DNA of 64,000 nucleotides from Nitrosospira briensis C-128 (GCF_000619905.2 NZ_CP012371.1:434001-498000); one strand, 5' to 3'; shown: positions 8,284-17,500, counted from the stretch's first letter. The notes: generated by a model from the sequence alone, not told the origin. Numbers and translations are program-made.

Positions 8284-8973
8284 ATGACAAACACAGCAAC
8301 GAAGGGCACAAGTTCTCCAGTTGATATATATTGGCTTGCCGCCAGCCATCTCTCTCTCATTGATGAGGACTGGTCACGACTGATAAAATCGGTGGGGCCA
8401 TGCATGCATCAGCCAGAACCAGCGCGTGAGCCTTACGAAGCACTGGTGAGAGCGGTGGCATACCAGCAGTTGCACGCTCGGGCGGCCGACGCCATTATCG
8501 GCAGATTTCTGGATTTGTACCCCGAAGATGCATTTCCCAGTCCGGCCCAAATATTGGCATCCCAATTTGAAGAACTTCGTTTGTGCGGTTTTTCGACCCG
8601 CAAGATCAGCACGATAAGAAGCGTTGCTGAAGGCGCATTGAGCGGCCTTGTACCAACTCGCGATATCGCGGGCGAAATGTCCAACGATGAGCTCATCGCC
8701 CGCCTTGTAGCGCTGCCGGGTATTGGCCGCTGGACGGTCGAGATGCTGCTCATCTACACGCTCGACCGTATCGATGTATTGCCGGCCGATGATTTTGGCG
8801 TGCGCGAGGGCTACCGGTTCCTGAAAACTCTTGATACTATTCCCACTCGCAAAGCGATGGAAACAGCCGGCATGCTCTGCAGCCCTTATCGAACGGTGGC
8901 ATCCTGGTATTTATGGCGTGTCCCCTCACTGCCTGGCTATACAAAAATTAAGAAGAGGATGAAGAAAGGGTAG
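8284..8973 (+). CDS. alkA: DNA-3-methyladenine glycosylase II (AlkA/MAG family)
   Basis: A helix-hairpin-helix GPD base-excision glycosylase that removes alkylated purines. The HhH motif LVALPGIGRWTVEMLLIY (about residues 140-157) is followed by the catalytic Asp region VLPADDFGVREG. The length of 229 aa fits the short AlkA forms that lack the N-terminal extension of the E. coli enzyme. It is not in the ada operon 5 kb away but would act in the same repair pathway. The symbol is assigned by family only. Confidence 0.88.
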   Translation: MTNTATKGTSSPVDIYWLAASHLSLIDEDWSRLIKSVGPCMHQPEPAREPYEALVRAVAYQQLHARAADAIIGRFLDLYPEDAFPSPAQILASQFEELRLCGFSTRKISTIRSVAEGALSGLVPTRDIAGEMSNDELIARLVALPGIGRWTVEMLLIYTLDRIDVLPADDFGVREGYRFLKTLDTIPTRKAMETAGMLCSPYRTVASWYLWRVPSLPGYTKIKKRMKKG

Positions 8974-9245
8974 CGAGTCTGGTATATCCGGGCAATTTGC
9001 CGGATTAAACCGGTTAATGCCGATATTTTGCTGCGCTTCAGGCAATTTTCGCGGTTCAAAGCAGCATTTTCATCGCGTCGCGCTCGGCTGGTTTAGAATG
9101 CGCCTTGCGAAAACTCCCACTGGACCTGAGGAACCGCTGAGTACGTCTCCGCGGAGTACAACGCGCTCGCCGATAGCTCATTAGATCCTCATTGAATTCA
9201 GAGCGCGAGCAAATTCGTTTTGCTCCCTTTTTACCGGAGAAACAG

Positions 9246-10718
9246 ATGTTGTTTGAGCGCGTCAAGTCCCTGGATCACATACTTGAGTCAGCACGCACGA
9301 GGGGACTCAAGCGCCAGCTCGGGGCCTTCGACCTTACCATGCTTGGTATCGGCGCTATTATCGGCACCGGCATTTTCGTGCTGACATCGGTTGCTGCAGA
9401 TAAAGCCGGGCCAGGCATGATGTTTTCGTTTGTCATTGCCGGTTTTGTCTGCGCACTGGCAGCGCTGGTGTATTCCGAGATCGCATCGATGGTGCCCGTT
9501 GCGGGATCCGCATATACCTATTCCTATGCGGTATTTGGAGAGTTGGCGGCATGGATGGTGGGTTGGGCGCTTATTCTGGAATATGCAGTCGCAGCCGCCG
9601 CGGTTGCCGTCGGGTGGTCCGGCTATATCAATGGCTTTCTCCATGAGATAGGGTATGGGTTGCCCATGGCTTTGACCGCGGGGCCTTATGATTTTATTGT
9701 TCTTGCAACTGAAACGGATACAGGCGCAATAGCGAACACAACCTCCGCAGGCGGTTTCAATCTGCTGGCATTCCTGATCTCGCTTTTCGTTACGATTCTC
9801 CTGATCATAGGCACTTCAAAGAGTGCCAGATTCACAGCTATTCTTGTCATCGTAAAAATAGTTGCGCTCATGGCCTTTATCATTCTCGCCCTGCCCGCCG
9901 TCAATGCCGCCAACTTTGAACCTATGCTGCCCAATGGCTGGGGTACACCGCTTTCCGGTGTGGGCGTACTCGGCGCCGCCGCGTCCATCTTTTTTGCCTA
10001 TATCGGGTTTGATGCCGTCTCGACGGCGGCGGAAGAAACCACCAATCCCAACCGTAACGTACCCATTGGGCTCATAGGTTCATTGACGATATGCACGGTT
10101 TTTTACCTGATCGTCGCATATGCCGCAGTGGGCGCTGTCGGCGCCCAGCCAGGTGCCGAGCTATCCTTATCCAAGGAACCCCTGGCTTTTGTGTTACGTG
10201 AGGTAGGTTACCCGGTAGTCGGCAATTGGGTGGCTTCTGCCGCCATCGTCGCCCTGCCCTCTGTGGTGCTGATGATGATTTATGGGCAAACCCGCGTTCT
10301 GTTTACCATGTCGCACGACGGGCTTATGCCGAAATTCTTTTCCCATGTGCATAAGCGTTTTCATACCCCGCATGTCGTCACCCTGGTCACAGGTATCGCC
10401 GTAGCGTTCTTCGCTGCGATGTTCCCGGTCGGAATGCTGGCGGATGTCTCGAACTCCGGCACCCTCTTCGCATTTTTCATGGTGGCGCTGGGCGTGATGA
10501 TCCTGCGCCGCCGCGAACCTGAGCGGCACAGACCGTTCAAAACACCGATGATCTGGATCGTCGGCCCGCTGGCCATGGCAGGATGCGCGCTGCTATTCGT
10601 CAGCCTGGGCTGGAATACGATAAGACTGTTTTTGTACTGGGCCTTGACCGGCCTCATCGTTTATTTCGCTTATGCCCGCAAACACAGCCATTTGGGAAAA
10701 CAGCAGGCGGGCGGTTGA
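9246..10718 (+). CDS. APC-superfamily amino acid permease (cationic amino acid transporter type)
   Basis: 490 residues with about 12 hydrophobic segments. The first segment contains LTMLGIGAIIGTGIFVLTS, the substrate-binding helix typical of APC permeases. FAYIGFDAVSTAAEETTNPNRN is the characteristic segment near TM6-7 of CAT/YhdG-like transporters. I chose ATG 9246 because GGAGAAACAG lies just upstream; the open frame extends to 9192. It likely imports amino acids across the inner membrane; the substrate cannot be told from sequence. Confidence 0.9.
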   Translation: MLFERVKSLDHILESARTRGLKRQLGAFDLTMLGIGAIIGTGIFVLTSVAADKAGPGMMFSFVIAGFVCALAALVYSEIASMVPVAGSAYTYSYAVFGELAAWMVGWALILEYAVAAAAVAVGWSGYINGFLHEIGYGLPMALTAGPYDFIVLATETDTGAIANTTSAGGFNLLAFLISLFVTILLIIGTSKSARFTAILVIVKIVALMAFIILALPAVNAANFEPMLPNGWGTPLSGVGVLGAAASIFFAYIGFDAVSTAAEETTNPNRNVPIGLIGSLTICTVFYLIVAYAAVGAVGAQPGAELSLSKEPLAFVLREVGYPVVGNWVASAAIVALPSVVLMMIYGQTRVLFTMSHDGLMPKFFSHVHKRFHTPHVVTLVTGIAVAFFAAMFPVGMLADVSNSGTLFAFFMVALGVMILRRREPERHRPFKTPMIWIVGPLAMAGCALLFVSLGWNTIRLFLYWALTGLIVYFAYARKHSHLGKQQAGG

Positions 10719-10821
10719 TGCGCGTATATCCGCATCGATCAGCTTGGCGTTCTGTTCGTCGCAACTGAATCTCACATTGCGCAACCCTGCTTATGCGTGC
10801 CTGAATCCGGGCCTTACCGTT

Positions 10822-11535
10822 TCAGCTTTGCAAATGCCGTCGTTTGAAGCCGCTTCCCCCATGTCCGACCACAAGCAAGGCAAGGGCGGCTGATTCAGAA
10901 TTCGCGTCGAATTGCGCAGACTCCGGGAGGTGGTACCGGAACTGATCCATCCCTTGCTCGGTACTGCTCAACGAAGTTATTCGTATGGAACCGACGCCAT
11001 TGGCGCTGCTGACGCCAAAGAACCGGTCTTCCGCCGTTTGACCCGCGAATAATCCATCTCCCATCGCGGATGGGCCGATCGCTCCCAGCAAATTATTTGA
11101 TGCATCGAAAGCTTCAAAAAGCACGCTTTTAAAACCGCCCCGAATGTTGGCAAGTCCCATGTCAGTCCATATCAAACCGGCATCGGTAGGTAGCTCGCCG
11201 AGTAATTCCTTACTGAACGAGAATGTCAGGATCGAGTCGCCGTCTGCATACCATGTATTACGCAAAGCGTGCGAATTATCTGTCGAGCCATCTTCTGCTT
11301 CGGCCGGCGCGGCCTGGCCGGCAGGCTGCAACACCATTCCATGCGGTGCCAGGGCGTTGAAAGTATCCAGGATACCGTTCTCGAAATCTTCAAGGTGAAA
11401 ATACGCGAATGAAGCGCGGGCAAAACGGCTGGCTGCGAAGGACTGATAATGAACAGGACCTATCAGCGTAGCATTTTCCCCCAGCGGTTCCGCTAACACC
11501 GCCACCACTGATAACGCCGCACTCAAGTTTTCCAT
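10822..11535 (-). CDS. Secreted protein with a degenerate PEP-CTERM anchor
   Basis: 237 residues. The C-terminus reads SESAALALLVVGHGGSGFKRRHLQS: a short hydrophobic helix followed by Arg-rich residues as in PEP-CTERM sorting signals, but with Ser-Glu-Ser where Pro-Glu-Pro is expected. The body (FHLEDFENGILD..., AFDASNNLLGAIG, EDRFFGVSS, GVGSIRITS) resembles the beta-sandwich of exported PEP-CTERM proteins. The N-terminus has only a weak signal peptide; an ATG in the next frame 6 nt upstream ends quickly, so a frameshift may have removed the real leader. Possibly no longer functional. Confidence 0.6.
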   Translation of the reverse strand: MENLSAALSVVAVLAEPLGENATLIGPVHYQSFAASRFARASFAYFHLEDFENGILDTFNALAPHGMVLQPAGQAAPAEAEDGSTDNSHALRNTWYADGDSILTFSFSKELLGELPTDAGLIWTDMGLANIRGGFKSVLFEAFDASNNLLGAIGPSAMGDGLFAGQTAEDRFFGVSSANGVGSIRITSLSSTEQGMDQFRYHLPESAQFDANSESAALALLVVGHGGSGFKRRHLQS

Positions 11536-11660
11536 ATGACGTTCATCTTATAAAATTGGTGCTTGCTATCTCGAAGCGAAAAGTAAAGTCATAATTTTTG
11601 GTTGGCGTAATAAAACATTATCTTACCCCGCATTAATCATTTGACCATCGGACCAAGGTA

Positions 11661-11905
11661 CTAGCATGATGGGATGATCTGGCTGCGAAAATCATCGTCA
11701 ATACACTGCTCTTGTTTCATGATAGCTTCAAAATGACGAGACGTTTGCGCGATAGCAATACTGAGGTTTGAATGCTTCTGTTTGCCTGAGAAATTCTTGA
11801 TCGCGAAATCGTGATTACCTGCGATTGCCACCTCTACCGGGCTCTCTAAACGCGGTGTACTGGATTGCCATAGTCCAGTAATCGTATCCGAGTCGTACCG
11901 CGCTT
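11661..11905 (-). pseudogene. Coding-like open frame lacking a start
   Basis: The minus-strand frame ending with TAG at 11661-11663 reads ...YDSDTITGLWQSS...LESPVEVAIAGNHDFAIK...SIAIAQTSRHFEAIMKQ.... Codon use looks genuine for over 75 codons, but no start codon precedes it before a TAG. I take it as a fragment of a gene. Family unknown. Confidence 0.35.
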
Positions 11906-11994
11906 TGCAGCACCCCTACCCCAATGCAAGAGCTATCGAGTTTCCGCAGAACTATCTGTCGCCATTGAACTCGGGCCGGTAATCAGCAGTCCTA

Positions 11995-12153
11995 TCATCC
12001 TTGATACGGTAAGACTCTGCTGAATGAGAGAATCTTGCTCATCATATTCGGCCGGTGTTCGAACTGCGCTGCCCCTTCTTTCCTGATCAAGGTTTCGGCG
12101 AGACCGGAGATCCCAAGTCTACCCGTATATCCTTCGCCCTTTATATATCCTGC
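11995..12153 (-). pseudogene. Second coding-like fragment of the same debris
   Basis: The minus-strand frame ending with TGA at 11995-11997 reads KGEGYTGRLGISGLAETLIR and then EGAAQFEHRPNMMSKILSFS. It may be the upstream part of the same broken gene as 11661-11905. No start seen. The rest of 11536-12244 shows nothing else. Confidence 0.3.
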
Positions 12154-12244
12154 TCCCTTCGAATAGATCAACCCAGGCTTTCAATCCCGAAAGGCAGTTA
12201 TCGCCAAAATCGTAAATAATTCTTATGGGAAACTTCCAACAGCT

Positions 12245-13912
12245 ATGACAGACAGTTCCACGAGTTCCATCTTCCCTGATGATTCAGATGGCGAATGGTG
12301 GAAAAAAACCACCGTTTACCAGATCTACCCACGCTCCTTCTTCGACACCAATGGCGACGGCATCGGAGATATACCGGGTGTTATCGAAAAACTTGATTAC
12401 CTTAAAGACCTCGGTTACGAAACAATCTGGATTTCTCCCTTTACGGAAAGTCCCCAAAGAGATTTCGGCTACGATATCAGCGACTATTTTTCCATTTCTC
12501 CACAGTATGGCGATATGGCGCTTTTTGAAAAGCTGGTGCAAGAGGTGCATCGTAGGAAAATGAAGCTCGTATTCGACCTGGTGCTGAACCACACCTCCAA
12601 TGAGCATTCCTGGTTCAAGGAATCGGCAAGCTCACGCGACAACCCCAAAGCGGATTGGTATATCTGGAAAGATGGGAAAGGCAGGAATGGCATGAAGCCG
12701 CCCAACAACTGGCGCGCCATGGCCGGCAACAGAGCCTGGACCTATTACCCCGAACGGAAACAGTTCAATTACACGGCTTTTCTCCCTTTTCAGCCCGACT
12801 TGAACTATCACAATCCCGAAGTCAAGCAAGCCATGTTCGATGTCGTCCGGTTCTGGCTGAAAAAAGGGGTAGACGGCTTTCGGCTGGATATCATAAGCGC
12901 TATCTATGAAGACGCCAAACTCTGCAACAATCCGCCCAGTTTTCGATTGACCCCGTCGGACGAATCATTGTCCATTTTTTTTCAAAATCTGAAAAACAAT
13001 TTTCTCCATGAAAAAAGCTTCGAATTTGCTACGGAGTTAAGAAGCGTAGTGGACGAGTTCGATAATCCCAGAAGAGTCTTGATAGGGGAATCGCATGGGG
13101 ACGAAGCGCTGATCAACCAGTTCTGCTATCACAACGGCAAGAATGGCTTGAACGCCATCTTCCTTTTCAAGGCTATTTCAACGCCGTTCAAGGCGGAAAA
13201 TTACCGTCAAATGCTGCTGACATTTGAAGAGCATTTTCCCGAGCCCCTGATACCCACGCTCGTCTTTGCCAATCATGACCGCACACGCACCATCAGCCGT
13301 TTGGGTGGAAGTGTAGCAAAGGCTAAATTGCTGGCGCTATTTCAATTCACATGCAGAGGCATTCCTTTCACCTATTTCGGGGATGAAATCGGCATCCCCA
13401 GAGTGAGAATTCCGCTAAAACAAGGAAAAGACGCTATTGCCATTCAGCATAACTGGGTTCCGCAGTTCCTGGTGGATAAGAGCGCTGAAATTCTCAATCG
13501 CGACGAATGCCGCACGCCGATGCTATGGAACGAAAAACCGAATGCCGGTTTCTGTGCCGATTCAGTAAAGCCGTGGCTGCCAATCGCCGGAAATTTCAAG
13601 GAAATAAATGTTGACAGGCAGATGGCGGATTCCGATTCACTCTTTAATTTTTATAAAAAAGTGATTCACCTTCGAAACGAAACGCCCGCGCTACATGCGG
13701 GAAGTCTCGAGATTGCGCACGATTTATGCAATAAAAAAATTCTCGCATACGATCGCATTTTCGGCGAAAAAAAATATAGGGTAGTACTGAATATGTCCCG
13801 GTACGCGCAAAAAAACCCGATAAACCATTCCAGAATACTGCTTTCGACACATCTTCAAAGCGACGCATACCAATTACAGCCTTTTGAAGGACGAGTGGTA
13901 TTGTTGGGCTAG
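12245..13912 (+). CDS. GH13 alpha-glucosidase / oligo-1,6-glucosidase family
   Basis: A glycoside hydrolase family 13 enzyme of 555 aa. Ordered motifs: WWKKTTVYQIYPRSF, NGDGIGDIPGVIEKLDYL (the calcium-site loop and strand 2 region), DLVLNHTSNEH (region I), GVDGFRLDIISA (region II, nucleophile Asp), VLIGESHGDE (region III, acid Glu) and VFANHDRTRT (region IV, Asp). It splits terminal alpha-glucosidic bonds of oligosaccharides in the cytoplasm; no signal peptide is visible. In an autotroph it probably works on stored or compatible-solute glucans, which is inference. It is followed 73 bp later by a small secreted protein. Confidence 0.92.
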   Translation: MTDSSTSSIFPDDSDGEWWKKTTVYQIYPRSFFDTNGDGIGDIPGVIEKLDYLKDLGYETIWISPFTESPQRDFGYDISDYFSISPQYGDMALFEKLVQEVHRRKMKLVFDLVLNHTSNEHSWFKESASSRDNPKADWYIWKDGKGRNGMKPPNNWRAMAGNRAWTYYPERKQFNYTAFLPFQPDLNYHNPEVKQAMFDVVRFWLKKGVDGFRLDIISAIYEDAKLCNNPPSFRLTPSDESLSIFFQNLKNNFLHEKSFEFATELRSVVDEFDNPRRVLIGESHGDEALINQFCYHNGKNGLNAIFLFKAISTPFKAENYRQMLLTFEEHFPEPLIPTLVFANHDRTRTISRLGGSVAKAKLLALFQFTCRGIPFTYFGDEIGIPRVRIPLKQGKDAIAIQHNWVPQFLVDKSAEILNRDECRTPMLWNEKPNAGFCADSVKPWLPIAGNFKEINVDRQMADSDSLFNFYKKVIHLRNETPALHAGSLEIAHDLCNKKILAYDRIFGEKKYRVVLNMSRYAQKNPINHSRILLSTHLQSDAYQLQPFEGRVVLLG

Positions 13913-13979
13913 CTTCCTTAGACTAGAATCGGCCACTAATTTCAACTTTCTCTTACAAATTAGAAATAAGGAGCCAGCA

Positions 13980-14483
13980 TTGATCATGCCGTCGTTCTCG
14001 TCCTTGAAGCGAACCATAACTTCTGTCATTGCCGTTGCAGGCTTGACACTACCGCTAATCGCCTTGGCAGGCCCGACAAACGTGCCCTTGAAGGCTAGCG
14101 TGGTAACGCAGGAAAAAATGGGGCTCAATCCAGACTGCCCCTCCGGATTCGGCGGCACGACGACCGGCACAGGTAAAAGTACGCAAATGGGCAAGATTTT
14201 GTTTGCAGCGAGCGATTGCATTACGCCGGTGGACAATCATTACGCGTTCATCGGCAAATTGACGATCACCGCGGCAAATGGCGATAAGCTTAGCGGTGAC
14301 TATAGCGGTTCTCTTGTTCCGACAGATACGGTACCCGTATATTCCTTTTCCAATGCAACGTTTCAGATCACAGGCGGAACGGGGCAGTATTCAAAAGCAA
14401 ACGGGAGCGTGGAATTACAGGGAAGCCAGGATATCAAGACCGGCAAGGGAAAACTGGAGGCAGACGGAACCATCTCCTATTGA
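13980..14483 (+). CDS. Small secreted protein of unknown function
   Basis: About 167 residues with a clean signal peptide (SLKRTITSVIAVAGLTLPLIALAG) and a Gly/Thr-rich mature domain containing TGTGKSTQMG, NGDKLSGDYSG and ITGGTGQYSKANGS. These fit an all-beta secreted domain of the allene-oxide-cyclase-like or lipocalin-like sort; this is a guess from pattern. I chose TTG 13980 because AAGGAG sits 6 nt upstream; an ATG two codons later (13986) is the alternative. Two Cys are present (PDCPSG and SDCITP). Confidence 0.65.
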   Translation: MIMPSFSSLKRTITSVIAVAGLTLPLIALAGPTNVPLKASVVTQEKMGLNPDCPSGFGGTTTGTGKSTQMGKILFAASDCITPVDNHYAFIGKLTITAANGDKLSGDYSGSLVPTDTVPVYSFSNATFQITGGTGQYSKANGSVELQGSQDIKTGKGKLEADGTISY

Positions 14484-14564
14484 TGCAAACGCCTGTTCAG
14501 CTTACTCCCACGCCACATCCACACCCGCACCTGAAATCGCAGCATGCTGGCACAGCGCAAGCAG

Positions 14565-15455
14565 TCAACTGCCAGATTTGGGTTTAAGGGTTTCCAAACG
14601 GCTGGGGTGCTGAAAGCGCCTGCGCAACATGCGTTTCTTACGGACAGGTTTGAGCAGCAATGATAAGCAGAACACCAAGGCGCTAAACAGGACAATGGCG
14701 GCGCCAGAGGCAATATTCAGGATATAACTCAGATACATTCCGGTAACGCCCGTAACAGCCCCTATCAGAACCGAATAAATCAGCATGCGGCTGAAGCTGT
14801 CCGTCATCATTCGGGCCGTCATTGCAGGCGCAATAAGCGTGGCGGCAATCATGGTAACGCCGACTACGTTCATGGACGCGATGATCGAAAGCGTGAGGAG
14901 AATCGAAAACGCCAATTGAACAGTACCTGTTTTGATACCGAATATTCGCGCCGCTTCGTTATCGAACGTGGAAAAGAGCAATGGCCTATACATGAAAAAC
15001 ATCGAGATCATGGCCGCAACGGTCACCAACCCGATAACCACTAAATCCTGGTCGGTTATGCCCAGAATATTACCGAACAGAGCCGCCTCGAAGCTCTGAT
15101 TAAAACTGCGCGACTTGCTGACGATAGCCACACCCAGGGCGAACATCGCGGTGGTGACAATCCCGATGGCGGCGTCCGGCTTGATCTTGTTATTTTTTGT
15201 GATCTGGTTGATGACTACCGCGGCCAGCAGGCCCATGGCCCCTGCACCGGCATAAAAATTAAGATTTAGCGTAAACCCTACCACTGCACCGCCAAATGCC
15301 GCATGCGACAATCCATGACCCACGTAACTCATGCCGCGCAGTATTACGTATACGCCTATCAAGCCGCATAAGGCGCCTACCATCAGTCCAGCCAGAAGGC
15401 CGTGCCGAAAAAATTCATACTCCAGCGGCTCTAGAAGGAATAGAAGAAATTCCAT
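14565..15455 (-). CDS. Metal ABC transporter permease (ZnuB/MntB family)
   Basis: 296 residues with about eight hydrophobic segments in the ABC-3 (zinc/manganese/iron) permease pattern, including GVYVILRGMSYVGHGLSHAAFGG near the N-terminus and the conserved VVGVTMIAATLIAPAMTARM region. It starts by a TAATG overlap with the ATPase gene upstream, so translation is coupled. Third gene of the SBP-ATPase-permease operon. A NikR-like operator in front of the operon suggests nickel, rather than zinc or manganese, as the possible substrate (inference). Confidence 0.92.
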   Translation of the reverse strand: MEFLLFLLEPLEYEFFRHGLLAGLMVGALCGLIGVYVILRGMSYVGHGLSHAAFGGAVVGFTLNLNFYAGAGAMGLLAAVVINQITKNNKIKPDAAIGIVTTAMFALGVAIVSKSRSFNQSFEAALFGNILGITDQDLVVIGLVTVAAMISMFFMYRPLLFSTFDNEAARIFGIKTGTVQLAFSILLTLSIIASMNVVGVTMIAATLIAPAMTARMMTDSFSRMLIYSVLIGAVTGVTGMYLSYILNIASGAAIVLFSALVFCLSLLLKPVRKKRMLRRRFQHPSRLETLKPKSGS

Positions 15456-16312
15456 TACCGGCCTTCACCCATGAGGTTTAGCGGCGTGCTGTTGGCGATG
15501 AGGAAGTACCCGTTGTGCTTCACTATGACGATATCGCCGCCATAGGTTTTCGTAAGGATTTCGTTGGTGAAAATATCGCGTGGCTGGCCTTGCGCCACCA
15601 CGCCGTTGTTGAAGCAGATTACCCAAGGCAGGTGTGAAGCCACCGCATTGAGGTCATGCGTTGTCAGCAAAATGGTGATGCCTTCGCTGTTGATATCGCT
15701 TAGCAGATGCAATATTTCATGCTGGGTTTTGATATCGACACCCGAGGTGGGCTCATCCAGCACCAGAAGCTTCGGGTTATTGACCAGCGCACGTCCGAGA
15801 AATGCGCGCTGGCGCTGGCCACCGGAAATATTCACGATATGGTGGTGCAGACAACCATAAATGCCGAGTCTGTGGGCCAGTTCATGAATGCGCTCACGCT
15901 CTTCCTTGCTGGACCAGGGCAAGATGCGCTTGCTGGTATAGAGGCCCATCATGATCACTTCTTCCACCGTGACGGGGAAGCTCCAATCCACGCTTCCCAA
16001 CTGTGGCACATAACCTATGGTGCCCGGCTTCACGTTCCCTATGCAATCCCCGTTCAATTGCACATTGCCTGAGTCGGCGGGATGCGTTCCCAGAATGGTT
16101 TTCAGCAGCGTTGTCTTGCCGCATCCGGTGGGACCCACAATGCCGGCAAACCGACCCGCAGGAATTTCCAGCGAAAGATTTGCAAACACCACATTGTGTT
16201 CATAGGCAGCGGTAACACCGCCCAGCCTGACCGCGAGATTTGGCCGCAGCCCAGGGGTTGACTCGGGGATCCCAGGGATTGGCTCAGGGATTGATATTGC
16301 TTGTGTCGACAT
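15455..16312 (-). CDS. Metal ABC transporter ATP-binding protein (ZnuC/MntA family)
   Basis: 285-residue ATPase: Walker A GPTGCGKTTLL, signature ISGGQRQRAFLGRAL, Walker B KLLVLDEPTSGVD, switch His in LTTHDLNAV. The N-terminus carries a Pro-rich extension of about 20 residues (SIPEPIPGIPESTPG) encoded in the 29-nt overlap with the SBP gene and just after it; it looks like an accident of the overlap rather than a domain. A C-terminal extension after GGDIVIVKHNG is as in MntB-type ATPases. It energises the permease encoded immediately downstream. Confidence 0.93.
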   Translation of the reverse strand: MSTQAISIPEPIPGIPESTPGLRPNLAVRLGGVTAAYEHNVVFANLSLEIPAGRFAGIVGPTGCGKTTLLKTILGTHPADSGNVQLNGDCIGNVKPGTIGYVPQLGSVDWSFPVTVEEVIMMGLYTSKRILPWSSKEERERIHELAHRLGIYGCLHHHIVNISGGQRQRAFLGRALVNNPKLLVLDEPTSGVDIKTQHEILHLLSDINSEGITILLTTHDLNAVASHLPWVICFNNGVVAQGQPRDIFTNEILTKTYGGDIVIVKHNGYFLIANSTPLNLMGEGR

Positions 16313-17252
16313 TTGCGATGCAAGCAGGATCGCCGCCTAGTGATTCGGCCATGAGGCCCATGTTATTCGCCATCATGCCTATAAAAGAGTTATTGGGCGG
16401 AGCAGGCAGTTCGTCGTCGGAAAGCTGATCAATGAACTTTACGCCGGTTTCACGCGCGATTTGCTCCATGACCTTGCTGGGAAAAACCTCGGAGCCAAAA
16501 ATGGCGGGCACCTTTTCCTTTTTTATCTGCTTGATGATACGAATGACTTCTTGCGGACCCGGCTCGGAAAAATCTGAAGGCTGAATGGCTGCAATAACTT
16601 TCATGCCGTAGCGAGGGGCGAAATAAGCAAACGAATCATGATAGGTGACCAGTTTGCGGTTCTTCTCCGGAATGGTCCCGACGCAATTAAAGATTGCATT
16701 GTCCAATTTCTGGAGCTTTGCCAGATAGACCGATGTGTTCGCAAGATAATCTCCCTTATGCGCCGGATCCAGCTCAATCAATTTGTCCCGGACGAGTTCC
16801 GCATAACGCATCGCCAATGCAATATTCGGCCACAGATGCGGATTGGGATGCCCATACTCGCGGGGAAAACTGAAATCATACCGCCACTCCTCCTTTCGCA
16901 ATGCGTGATTACCCAGCCGCAGGATAGGGGTTTTTGCTTTTTTCACCTTTTCCGCCAGCTTCACGGTGGGTAGTTCAAGGTCCAGACCATTTACGATGAT
17001 GATATCGGCCGACTGCAATATTTTCGCATCCGTGGGAACAGGCTCAAAGGTATGCGAATCGGTTCCATCGGGAACGATGCCAATTACTTCGGTATAAGCA
17101 CCGCCGACATTCTGGACAATATTTGTGATAGGAGCGACGGTAGTGACAACATTGATTTTTTTATTCGAGTTTGAGGAATGGACTGTGCTGGATGAAGCCA
17201 GAATTAGCAGAAACGATAAAAATTTGATGGCAAGACGGATCGATCCATTCAT
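16284..17252 (-). CDS. Metal ABC transporter substrate-binding protein (cluster A-I)
   Basis: 322 residues with a signal peptide (NGSIRLAIKFLSFLLILASSS). Metal ligands expected for the family are visible: His in GTDSHTFEPVPTD, His in GHPNPHLWPN, His in VTYHDSFAYFAPRYG and an acidic residue in the ETGVKFIDQLSDDE region. The His-rich loop usual in ZnuA is absent, so zinc is not favoured. I chose ATG 17252; a TTG at 17264 is in frame. First gene of the importer operon, divergent from the TonB receptor. A GATATGA-N15-TCATAC site lies 59-85 nt upstream. Confidence 0.9.
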   Translation of the reverse strand: MNGSIRLAIKFLSFLLILASSSTVHSSNSNKKINVVTTVAPITNIVQNVGGAYTEVIGIVPDGTDSHTFEPVPTDAKILQSADIIIVNGLDLELPTVKLAEKVKKAKTPILRLGNHALRKEEWRYDFSFPREYGHPNPHLWPNIALAMRYAELVRDKLIELDPAHKGDYLANTSVYLAKLQKLDNAIFNCVGTIPEKNRKLVTYHDSFAYFAPRYGMKVIAAIQPSDFSEPGPQEVIRIIKQIKKEKVPAIFGSEVFPSKVMEQIARETGVKFIDQLSDDELPAPPNNSFIGMMANNMGLMAESLGGDPACIANVDTSNINP

Positions 17253-17310
17253 GGAAATTCCCAATTTTTCAGGATATCGAGTGACTTGCTAGTTTAACTT
17301 TTCATGATGG

Positions 17311-17337
17311 ATATGAATAGTTATAAATATTTCATAC
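17311..17337 (-). promoter_or_regulatory. NikR-like operator in front of the ABC importer
   Basis: ATATGA-N15-TCATAC, one mismatch from the E. coli NikR consensus half-site GTATGA; spacing is 15 instead of the E. coli 16. Two other sites in this window (17393-17419, 36592-36618) have the same 15-nt spacing, which supports a genuine operator form in this organism. It lies 59-85 nt upstream of the SBP start, a position compatible with repression. Confidence 0.6.
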
Positions 17338-17362
17338 ACCGGGAAACAGGGAGTTACAATGC

Positions 17363-17392
17363 TTGACATAAAAATCGCTGCCATGATTTAAT
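17363..17392 (+). promoter_or_regulatory. Sigma-70 promoter of the TonB receptor operon
   Basis: TTGACA (17363-17368), 18-nt spacer, TTTAAT (17387-17392). The NikR-like operator starts at the next base, so a bound regulator would cover the transcription start. The leader to the ATG would be roughly 240 nt. Confidence 0.55.
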
Positions 17393-17419
17393 GTATGAAG
17401 ATTTACAAAATATTCATAC
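17393..17419 (+). promoter_or_regulatory. NikR-like operator in front of the TonB receptor-nikR operon
   Basis: Perfect half-sites GTATGA and TCATAC (7-bp arms GTATGAA/TTCATAC) separated by 15 nt. The E. coli nik operator has the same half-sites with 16 nt between. A nikR gene is in the operon it would control. Confidence 0.72.
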
Positions 17420-17480
17420 AACTTGCTCTAATTCAGCTTCAAGCATTTCCTGGCAGGGGATGCCACAAAAACAAGTAAAT

Positions 17481-17500
17481 ATTTGCGAGAGTTCGCAAAT
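17481..17500 (+). other. Leader hairpin
   Basis: ATTTGCGA-GAGT-TCGCAAAT, a perfect 8-bp stem with a 4-nt loop, inside the long 5' leader of the TonB receptor gene. No T run follows. Role unknown; no known riboswitch class was recognised around it. Confidence 0.35.
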
